64,000 bases of DNA, from NCBI GenBank assembly GCA_964651245.1, contig CAZYVI010000005.1:1-64000 (forward strand). Direction: 5' to 3'. This stretch comes from Avedoeria sp964651245 (lineage in GTDB: Bacteria > Chloroflexota > Anaerolineae > Epilineales > Epilineaceae). The first letter of the stretch is position 1, and every line of letters begins with the position of its first letter. The position numbers were made by a program, and so were the translations under genes. Positions 57,635-64,000 of the stretch are shown one piece after another. Below the pieces are notes generated by a model that did no database searches, had not been told where the DNA came from, and was given only the letters and a program-made list of their open reading frames with translations.

Positions 57635-57652
57635 CGTCCGCCTCCGCGCCAT

Positions 57653-57681
57653 AGGGTACGCATCAAGGTGGAAAGGTGCAA
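57653..57681 (-). promoter_or_regulatory. promoter of vapBC
   Basis: On the minus strand TTGCAC (57676-57681) and TACCCT (57653-57658) are 17 bp apart, just before the vapB leader and its GGAGG. Confidence 0.6.
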
Positions 57682-57732
57682 GATTGGTGTAAAGGGGGCA
57701 TTTCCAGAGAGGGACCGTCGACCCGCCTCCCC

Positions 57733-58377
57733 TCAATCCTTCTTCTTCACCTCGATCACCCGCGTCTCCTCGCGCCCGTCGGGGAGCTTGTAGAGGAGCT
57801 TGAGCTCGATCTTCTTCTCGCCGAAGCAGATGTCCGGCTGCCGGCCGCTCGCGGCGACGGAGATCGCCTTGCCGCCCCACTCGAGGCGGACGTCGGTGAC
57901 GTTCTCGGTGCGCCAGTTGACGGCGATGCACATCTGGTCCTTGGGCACCTCGAACACGCCGTTGTCGGGGTAGAACTCGATGACCGGCGCGCCGCCGCTG
58001 GCGGTCGGCGGGGCCGCCGTCGGCGGAGGCGCCGCAGTCGTGGGCTGGGCGGCGCTCGTCGGCTGCGCGGCGGCCGGGGTGGGGGCGACGAGGGCGGCGG
58101 TCGGCGCCAGCGTCGGCACGACCACGGTGGCCGTGGCCGTCGGCGTCACGGTGGCCGTGGCGGTGACGACCGGCACCTCGGTGGCCGGCACGACCGTCGG
58201 CGGCTCGGGCAGGGCCGTCGGCATCGCCGGCTCCGGGGTGGCGGTCGGCGTGCCGCACGCCGTGAGCGCGGCGCCGACGGCGAGCGCCAGGCCGGCGGCC
58301 GCGAGGGCGCGCCAGAAGCGACCGACCGCTGCGGGCGCGGACGGATGGGCGGCAGAGGCGGCGGCGGGACGGGCCAT
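57733..58377 (-). CDS. lipoprotein with Thr/Pro/Ala linker and small beta domain
   Basis: The 214-residue protein has a signal ending in the lipobox LTAC (lipidated Cys about residue 41), a Pro/Thr/Ala/Val linker (45-130) and a C-terminal beta-sandwich-like domain (130-210; VIEFYPDNGVFEV, CIAVNWRTENVTDVRLEWGGK). It should be anchored to the outer face of the membrane. Function unknown. The linker matches others in this genome. Confidence 0.8.
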   Translation of the reverse strand: MARPAAASAAHPSAPAAVGRFWRALAAAGLALAVGAALTACGTPTATPEPAMPTALPEPPTVVPATEVPVVTATATVTPTATATVVVPTLAPTAALVAPTPAAAQPTSAAQPTTAAPPPTAAPPTASGGAPVIEFYPDNGVFEVPKDQMCIAVNWRTENVTDVRLEWGGKAISVAASGRQPDICFGEKKIELKLLYKLPDGREETRVIEVKKKD

Positions 58378-58468
58378 GGTGCGCTCCGGTCAATCGTAGG
58401 GTGAGGTCGGGCGGCGATCGCCGGGCGGGAGGATACGCCGGCGGCGCATGGGGCGCAATGGGGTGCGG

Positions 58469-59803
58469 CTACATCACCTCCCCCGCCGCCCCCACCGTCG
58501 CGTCGACGTCGGCGTCCGTGTGCGCCAGGCTCACGAACCCCGCCTCGAACGCGCTCGGCGCGAAGTAGTGGCCGCGGTGGAGCATCGCCCAGAAGAAGCG
58601 GCGGAAGGCGTCGACGTCGGCGCGCTTGGCCGAGGCGTAGTCGACGACCGGGTCCGGCGTGAAGAAGAAGCCGAACATCCCGCCCACCGCCGCCGTCGTC
58701 AACGGCACGCCGGCACCGCGCGCCGCCCGCGCCAGCCCGTCGACGAGGCGCGTCGCGAGCGCCTCGAGGCGCTCGTACGTCCCCTTTTCGGCCAGCACGT
58801 CGAGCTGGGCGATCCCGGCCGCCATCGCCAGCGGGTTGCCCGACAGCGTCCCGGCCTGGTACATCGGCCCCGCGGGCGCCACCAGCGCCATCACGTCGGC
58901 GCGGCCGCCGTAGGCGCCCACCGGCAGGCCGGCGCCGATGACCTTGCCCAGCGCCACCAGGTCGGGCCGGACGCCGTAGCGCGCCGTCGCGCCGCCGTAG
59001 GCCACGCGGAAGCCGGTCATGACCTCGTCGAAGATCAAGAGCGCCCCGTGCCGGTCGCAGAGATCACGCAGCCCCTGCAGGAACCCCGGCGCCGGCGGCA
59101 CCAGGCCCATGTTGCCGGCCACCGGCTCGACGATGACGGCCGCGATCCCGCCGCCCGGACCGCTCGCCACCCCGCGCCCGCTCGCCGGCCCGGCGTCGTC
59201 CGCCGCCGCGTCGAACAGCGCCGCCACCGCCGCCAGGTCGTTGTAGGGCGCGACGCGCGTGTCGGCCGCCGCGCCCGGCGTCACCCCCGGCGAGTCCGGC
59301 AGGCCCAGCGTCGCCACGCCGCTGCCGGCCGCCACCAGCAGCGCGTCGGCGTGGCCGTGGTAGCCGCCGTCGAACTTGACGATCCCCGTCCGCCCCGTCG
59401 CCGCCCGCGCCAGGCGCAGCGCGCTCATCGTCGCCTCGGTGCCCGAGCTGACGAACCGCAGGCGCTCGACGACCGGCATCGCCGCCGCGATCCGCTCGGC
59501 CAGCGCCGTCTCGAGCCGCGTGGGCGCGCCGAAGCTCGTGCCGCGGCCGGCCTGGTCGCGGATCGCCGCGACCACCGCCGGATGGCAGTGGCCCAGGATG
59601 AGCGGCCCCCACGAGCCCACATAATCGAGGTAGGCGTTCCCGTCGGCGTCCCAGACGTGCGCCCCGTCGCCCCGCTCGAGGAACAACGGCTGGCCGCCGA
59701 CGGCGCGGAAGGCGCGGACGGGGCTGTCGACGCCGCCGGGGAGGATGCGCCCGGCGGCGGCGAAGAGCTCGGCCGACGTCGCGAACGTGCGCTCAGCGCC
59801 CAT
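58469..59803 (-). CDS. hemL: glutamate-1-semialdehyde 2,1-aminomutase
   Basis: The 444-residue PLP enzyme makes 5-aminolevulinate for heme and tetrapyrroles. It has GGVDSPVRAFRAVGG, the PLP Asp in FDEVMTGFR and Lys in LVALGKVIGAGLPVGAYGG. It starts inside the end of eno (11-bp overlap) and ends the mazG-eno-hemL operon. Confidence 0.95.
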   Translation of the reverse strand: MGAERTFATSAELFAAAGRILPGGVDSPVRAFRAVGGQPLFLERGDGAHVWDADGNAYLDYVGSWGPLILGHCHPAVVAAIRDQAGRGTSFGAPTRLETALAERIAAAMPVVERLRFVSSGTEATMSALRLARAATGRTGIVKFDGGYHGHADALLVAAGSGVATLGLPDSPGVTPGAAADTRVAPYNDLAAVAALFDAAADDAGPASGRGVASGPGGGIAAVIVEPVAGNMGLVPPAPGFLQGLRDLCDRHGALLIFDEVMTGFRVAYGGATARYGVRPDLVALGKVIGAGLPVGAYGGRADVMALVAPAGPMYQAGTLSGNPLAMAAGIAQLDVLAEKGTYERLEALATRLVDGLARAARGAGVPLTTAAVGGMFGFFFTPDPVVDYASAKRADVDAFRRFFWAMLHRGHYFAPSAFEAGFVSLAHTDADVDATVGAAGEVM

Positions 59804-61082
59804 GCAGCGCCGCGCGCCCGGCGTAGGCGGCCGCGCCGCCCAGCTCGTCGGCGATCGCCAGCAGGCGGTTGTACTTCGCCACCCGGTCGGAGCGGGCCGG
59901 GGCGCCGGTCTTGATCTGGCCCGCGTTCGTCGCCACCGCCAGGTCGGCGATGAACGTGTCCTCGGTCTCGCCCGAGCGGTGGCTGATGACCGCCGTCCAG
60001 CCCGCCTGCCGCGCCCGGTCGATCGCATCGAGCGTCTCGGTGAGCGTGCCGATCTGGTTGAGCTTGATGAGGATGCTGTTGGCGTGGCGGCCGGCGATCG
60101 CCCGCTCGAGGCGCGCCACGTTCGTCACCAGCAGGTCGTCGCCCACCAGCTGCACCCGGTCGCCGATCCGCGCCGTCAGGGCAGCCCAGGTCGCCCAGTC
60201 GTCCTCGGCCAGCCCGTCCTCGATGCTCACGATCGGATAGCGCGCCGCCCAGTCGGCCCAGAAGTCGACCATCGCCGCCGGCGACACGTCGCGGCCCTCG
60301 GTGGCCAGCCGATAGGCGCCGCCCTCGAACACCTCGGTCGCCGCCGGGTCGAGCGCGATCGCCACATCCTCGCCCGGCCGGTAGCCGGCGCGCTCGATCG
60401 CCTGCAGCACGACCTCGACCGCGGCCTCGTTGGACGGCAGGCTCGGCGCGAAGCCGCCCTCGTCGCCGACGTTCGTGGCCTGGCCCATGCCCTTGAGGAC
60501 GGCCTTCAGCGCCTGGTAGACCTCGACGCCCCAGCGCAGCCCCTCGGCGAACGTCGGCGCGCCGACGGGCATCACCATGAACTCCTGGAAATCCGTCGAG
60601 TTCGAGGCGTGCTTGCCGCCGTTCAAGATGTTGAGCATCGGCACCGGCAGGACGTGGCCGTTCGGCCCGCCCAGGTAGCGGTACAGCGGCAGCCCGACGG
60701 CGCTCGCGGCGGCGCGGGCGTTGGCCAGGCTGACGGCCAGGATCGCGTTGGCGCCCAGCCGGGCCTTGTTCGGCGTGCCGTCCAGGGCGATGAGCGCCGC
60801 GTCGAGCCCGCGCTGGTCGAGCGCATCGCAGCCGGCGTCGACGACGGCGCGCGCGATCTCGCCGTTGATCGAGGCGACCGCGCCCTGGACGCCCTTGCCG
60901 CCGTAGCGCCCGGCGTCCCCGTCGCGCCGCTCGACGGCCTCGTGCGCGCCCGTCGAGGCGCCCGACGGCACGATCGCCGCGCCGCGCGCCCCGCCCGACA
61001 GCGTGACGACGGCCTCGACCGTCGGGTTGCCGCGCGAGTCGAGGACCTCGCGGGCGCGGACGGCGGTGATCGACGTCGTCAT
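59793..61082 (-). CDS. eno: enolase
   Basis: The 429-residue enzyme converts 2-phosphoglycerate to phosphoenolpyruvate. Catalytic and metal sites are intact: GDEGGFAP, SIEDGL, ISHRSGETEDTFIADLAVA, and IKTGAPARSDRVAKYN. It starts 3 bp after the mazG stop. Confidence 0.98.
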   Translation of the reverse strand: MTTSITAVRAREVLDSRGNPTVEAVVTLSGGARGAAIVPSGASTGAHEAVERRDGDAGRYGGKGVQGAVASINGEIARAVVDAGCDALDQRGLDAALIALDGTPNKARLGANAILAVSLANARAAASAVGLPLYRYLGGPNGHVLPVPMLNILNGGKHASNSTDFQEFMVMPVGAPTFAEGLRWGVEVYQALKAVLKGMGQATNVGDEGGFAPSLPSNEAAVEVVLQAIERAGYRPGEDVAIALDPAATEVFEGGAYRLATEGRDVSPAAMVDFWADWAARYPIVSIEDGLAEDDWATWAALTARIGDRVQLVGDDLLVTNVARLERAIAGRHANSILIKLNQIGTLTETLDAIDRARQAGWTAVISHRSGETEDTFIADLAVATNAGQIKTGAPARSDRVAKYNRLLAIADELGGAAAYAGRAALHGR

Positions 61083-61085
61083 GGT

Positions 61086-62540
61086 TCAGCCTCCTCCAGG
61101 GGCGATCGCGGCGCGGATGCGCTGCTCGGTCGTGGCGGTCGCGTCGCGCAGCGCCGTCTCGGCGTCGACGCCCAGCGCGCGGGCGAGGGCGGCCACGGCC
61201 CACAGCGCCTGCCCGACGGCCTGAGCGCGCGGGTCGTCGGCCTCGAGCGCGGCGGCCGCGTCCGCCGGGGCGGTCGCGGCGACGGCGGCGAGGCCGTCGA
61301 TGGCCGCGCCGAGGTCGGTGAGCGGGTCGGCGGGGCGTCCGTCGGCCGGCGAAGCGGCGGCCTTGGCCCCCTTCCGCAGCACCGCCTGCGCCCGCATGAG
61401 CGCCGGCAGCGCCGCCGGGAGGTCGGCGAACGGGTCGCCGGCGACGGCCGTCGTGCCCTTGTCGGCCTTCTCGGCGGCCTTCAGGGCGTCCCAGTTCGCC
61501 AGCACCTCGGCCGGCGTGTCGGCCTGGACGTCGCCGAAGACGTGGGGGTGGCGGCGGATCAGCTTCTCGGTGATGTGGCGGATGACGTCGCTCAAGGTGA
61601 AGTCGCCCGCTTCCACGGCCAGCTGGCTGTGGAGGACGACCTGGAGCAGGACGTCGCCCAGCTCCTCGGCCAGCGCGTCGGGGTCGCCGCCGTCGATCGC
61701 GGCCACGGCCTCGTAGGCCTCCTCGAGCAGGTAGGGCCGGAGGCTCTCGTGCGTCTGCTCGCGGTCCCACGGGCAGCCGTCGGGGGCGCGGAGGTGGGCG
61801 ATGACCTCGGCCAGGCTGAGCAGCGACCCGGCGCGCGCCAGCGGCGGCACGCCGATCGTGGTCACGTCGTCGAACGCCTCGGCGTGGTCGAGCGCGGCCA
61901 GCGTCGTCGTCGTCACGCGCGGCGCCGGCGACGCGGCGCCCGAGACGATGTGGATCGGGTGATCGTCGGGGTACTGGTTCTGGAGCACCAGCTTGACGTC
62001 GCTGGCGACGAGCCGGCTGTAGACCTGGGCGACGAGCGCGGCGCGGTCGGGGTCGATCGGCGGGTGATGGCGCGCCGCCAGCTCGGTCGCGTCGGCGAGC
62101 TGCAGGCCGTCCAGCGCGTCCCAGCCCAGCGCGGAGAGCGTCGGCCCGACGAACGAGACGCCGGGGAGCACGTCGACGTCGATCCCGCGCGATGCGGCGA
62201 GCGAGCGCACCAGCCCGACCGTCGTCTCGCCGACCGCCGGATCGCCCGGCACGGCGTAGACCACCGGCCCGCGGGCCGCCGCGTCGACGATGCGCGCCGC
62301 GATCGCGGCATAGACGTCGGCGAAGGCGTCGTGGGCGCGGTAGAGGTCGTCGCAATCGAAGCGCTCGGCCGACGGCGGGATCGCCGCCACGCCCGGGAAC
62401 GACGACGTGCGCACATGCACCACCGCCGCCGCCGCCAGCGCGTCGCGCGCGGCCACCGTGAGGTGCCGCGGGTCGCCCGGGCCGAGGCCCACGATCGTGA
62501 TCCGGCCGGGCGCCGGCGAAGGGTCGACGGGGGGGGTCAC
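61086..62540 (-). CDS. mazG: YabN-type fusion: tetrapyrrole methylase-like domain plus MazG pyrophosphohydrolase
   Basis: The 484-residue protein has an N-terminal SAM/tetrapyrrole methylase-like domain (residues 12-235; VGLGPGDPRHLTV, VPGDPAVGE) and a C-terminal MazG NTP pyrophosphohydrolase (CPWDREQTHESLRPYLLEEAYEAV; EELGDVLLQVVLHSQLA). It clears aberrant nucleotides. GTG start. The last 130 residues include an Ala/Asp-rich insertion in the second MazG lobe. Confidence 0.92.
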   Translation of the reverse strand: MTPPVDPSPAPGRITIVGLGPGDPRHLTVAARDALAAAAVVHVRTSSFPGVAAIPPSAERFDCDDLYRAHDAFADVYAAIAARIVDAAARGPVVYAVPGDPAVGETTVGLVRSLAASRGIDVDVLPGVSFVGPTLSALGWDALDGLQLADATELAARHHPPIDPDRAALVAQVYSRLVASDVKLVLQNQYPDDHPIHIVSGAASPAPRVTTTTLAALDHAEAFDDVTTIGVPPLARAGSLLSLAEVIAHLRAPDGCPWDREQTHESLRPYLLEEAYEAVAAIDGGDPDALAEELGDVLLQVVLHSQLAVEAGDFTLSDVIRHITEKLIRRHPHVFGDVQADTPAEVLANWDALKAAEKADKGTTAVAGDPFADLPAALPALMRAQAVLRKGAKAAASPADGRPADPLTDLGAAIDGLAAVAATAPADAAAALEADDPRAQAVGQALWAVAALARALGVDAETALRDATATTEQRIRAAIAPGGG

Positions 62541-62590
62541 GGCGGCGATTCTAGCACCCGGCCTCCCACGATCCCCTCATCCGGGCGGCG

Positions 62591-62596
62591 TATAAT
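62591..62596 (+). promoter_or_regulatory. -10 box (TATAAT) giving a near-leaderless start for the penicillin-binding protein
   Basis: A consensus TATAAT is followed by eight bases and ATG (62605), so the leader would be at most two or three bases. No -35 match is evident. Confidence 0.55.
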
Positions 62597-62604
62597 CCCG
62601 CCCG

Positions 62605-64000
62605 ATGGCCATCACCCCCCTCGAGCGCGTCCTCCTCGAGCGGCGCCTGGCGCGGCTGCGCGGGCGCCGGAGCCGGCTGGGCGTTGTCGTCGCGGCGCTG
62701 GTGGCGGTGCCGGCGGCCGGGCTGCTGGCGGCGCTCGTCGGGGCCGGGGTCGGCTACGCCGTGCTGTCGGACGAGCTGCGGGCCAACCTCGACCAGATCC
62801 AGAACCTCGAGGCGCGCCGGACGTTCGAGACGACGAACATCCTCGACCGCCACGGCGTCCTGCTGCGCCAGGTCATCGGCGAGGGGCGGCGGACGTACGT
62901 GCCGCTGTCGCGGATCGCGCCGTTCGTCGTCCAGGGGACGATCGCCGTCGAGGACGAGACGTTCGCCCGCAACCCGGGCATCGACGTCGAGGGCATCGCC
63001 CGGGCGGTGCTGGGCGAGGCGCGGGCGATGGGGCAGAAGGTGCTCGGCGACCGCGAGGCGACCTCGAGCGGCGGCGGCGGGAGCACGATCACGCAGCAGT
63101 TCGTCCGCCACGTCGCCTTCACCGACGAGGAGCGGCTGGCGCGGAGCTACAAGCGCAAGGCCAAGGAGATCATCCTGGCGGTCATGCTGACCCGGGAGTA
63201 CAGCAAGGACCAGATCCTGGAGTGGTACCTCAACGAGATCTACTACGGCAACCTGGCCTACGGCATCGAGGCCGCGGCGCAGACCGTGTTCGACAAGGGG
63301 GCGGCCGAGCTGACGCTGGCCGAGGCCGCGCTGCTCATCGGCCTGCCGCAGGCGCCGCGCTACTACGACCCGCTCGACCCCGATCCCGAAGTGCGTGAGC
63401 GGGTCAAGGCCCGGCAGCGGATCGTCCTCGACCTCATGGCCGAGCGCGAGGTCATCACGGCCGCCGCCGCCGAGGCCGCCTACCGCGCCCCGCTCAACTT
63501 CCGCCGCCTCGACGAGGACCGCTTCGAGGCGCCCCACTTCGTCGTCCACGTCGAGAAGGTCATCGAGGACCTCGTCGGCCCCGAGCGGCTGGCGCGCGGC
63601 GGGCTGAACGTCACCACGACGCTCGACCTGGGCATGCAGCGGATGGCGCAGGCCGAGGTGAGCGAGCAGGTCGCCAAGCTGGCCGAGCGCCAGAACCTCA
63701 CGAACGGCGCGGTGGTGGCCATGGAGCCGCGCACCGGCCAGGTGCTGGCGATGGTGGGCAGCGCCGACTACTGGAACGACGCCATCGACGGCCGGGTCAA
63801 CGTCGCCACCCGCGAGCGCCAGCCGGGCTCGAGCATCAAGCCGCTGACGTTCGTGACGGCCATCGAGCACGGGATGTCGCCGGCGACGCTCATCTGGGAC
63901 GTGCCGTGGAAGCTCTACCCCAACGGGCAGCTCTACGAGCCCAAGAACTATGACGACACGTTCCACGGCCCGGTCCGGCTGCGGACCGCCCTGGCCAACT
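62605..64000 (+). CDS. class A penicillin-binding protein (partial, runs off the end)
   Basis: The visible 465 codons encode a cytoplasmic Arg-rich start, a membrane helix (about 26-55), the glycosyltransferase domain (EDETFARNPGIDVEGIARA; GGSTITQQFVRH; EYSKDQILEWYLNEIYYGNLAYGIEAAA) and the start of the transpeptidase domain (GAVVAMEPRTGQVLAMVG), with the active-site Ser in QPGSSIKPLTF. It polymerises and cross-links peptidoglycan. The gene continues beyond 64000. Confidence 0.94.
   Translation, partial: MAITPLERVLLERRLARLRGRRSRLGVVVAALVAVPAAGLLAALVGAGVGYAVLSDELRANLDQIQNLEARRTFETTNILDRHGVLLRQVIGEGRRTYVPLSRIAPFVVQGTIAVEDETFARNPGIDVEGIARAVLGEARAMGQKVLGDREATSSGGGGSTITQQFVRHVAFTDEERLARSYKRKAKEIILAVMLTREYSKDQILEWYLNEIYYGNLAYGIEAAAQTVFDKGAAELTLAEAALLIGLPQAPRYYDPLDPDPEVRERVKARQRIVLDLMAEREVITAAAAEAAYRAPLNFRRLDEDRFEAPHFVVHVEKVIEDLVGPERLARGGLNVTTTLDLGMQRMAQAEVSEQVAKLAERQNLTNGAVVAMEPRTGQVLAMVGSADYWNDAIDGRVNVATRERQPGSSIKPLTFVTAIEHGMSPATLIWDVPWKLYPNGQLYEPKNYDDTFHGPVRLRTALAN

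Noticed and set aside
59745..63398. 1,217-residue plus-strand ORF over hemL, eno and mazG
   Set aside because: It is a shadow of three well-supported minus-strand genes.

Overview
This is a very GC-rich, gene-dense bacterial chromosome segment, most likely from a Chloroflexota lineage (Anaerolineae/Ardenticatenia-like). That assignment is an inference. It rests on the high GC, the secreted proteins with long Thr/Pro/Ala linkers (9615-11495, 32290-36038, 57733-58377), single-chain FeS-NrfD membrane proteins, the YabN-MazG fusion, several start codons placed about 7 nt after a -10 box (leaderless mRNAs), and an ECF sigma/DUF5667 pair. No rRNA, tRNA or CRISPR array was found. A 10-N assembly gap lies at 33896-33905.

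Layout. (1) 99-5173, minus: a DMSO-reductase-family molybdoenzyme, a membrane-anchored diheme cytochrome c and a TorD-like chaperone form a redox operon. (2) 5292-7699, plus: two membrane proteins and a RelE/Phd-type toxin-antitoxin pair. (3) 7978-12289, minus: an SDR dehydrogenase, a secreted von Willebrand A protein and a fused four-cluster ferredoxin-NrfD quinol module. (4) 12424-17535, plus: a metal-homeostasis operon (Fur/Zur regulator, ZnuC, ZnuB, YcgR-type permease, TIGR03943/YcgQ partner) followed by a TolB-like propeller protein. (5) 17610-24599, minus: the complete F1Fo ATP synthase operon (I-B-E-F-H-A-G-D-C), with a short delta subunit and an insertion in subunit a. (6) 24696-28783: HEAT-like protein, plsY, a small membrane protein, a panE-like gene and ygfZ, then an intergenic region holding a candidate small RNA. 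(7) 29258-37025, minus: ECF sigma factor with a DUF5667 putative anti-sigma, then rplI, a CxxC protein, a large SpoIID-amidase envelope protein and a methyltransferase. (8) 37147-42833, plus: family B DNA polymerase, a DUF4143 ATPase, and nrfHA for ammonifying nitrite reduction. (9) 43000-57636: accessory region with an antitoxin/PIN pair and a seven-gene minus-strand defence operon (putative nuclease, hsdM, DUF262-HNH protein with a C-terminal HEPN-like motif, hsdS, darT, darG, hsdR), then an LLM flavoprotein, a PIN-toxin remnant, a stand-alone Ada-type zinc domain and a VapBC pair. (10) 57733-64000: lipoprotein, mazG-eno-hemL, and a class A penicillin-binding protein running off the right end.

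The most notable element is 43936-55161, where a type I restriction-modification system, a GmrSD-like DUF262/HNH protein and a DarTG DNA ADP-ribosylation toxin-antitoxin are interleaved in one operon. Four of its six junctions are 4-bp ATGA overlaps. The respiratory genes (molybdoenzyme, FeS-NrfD, NrfHA) suggest an organism able to use alternative electron acceptors alongside ATP synthase-driven energy conservation.
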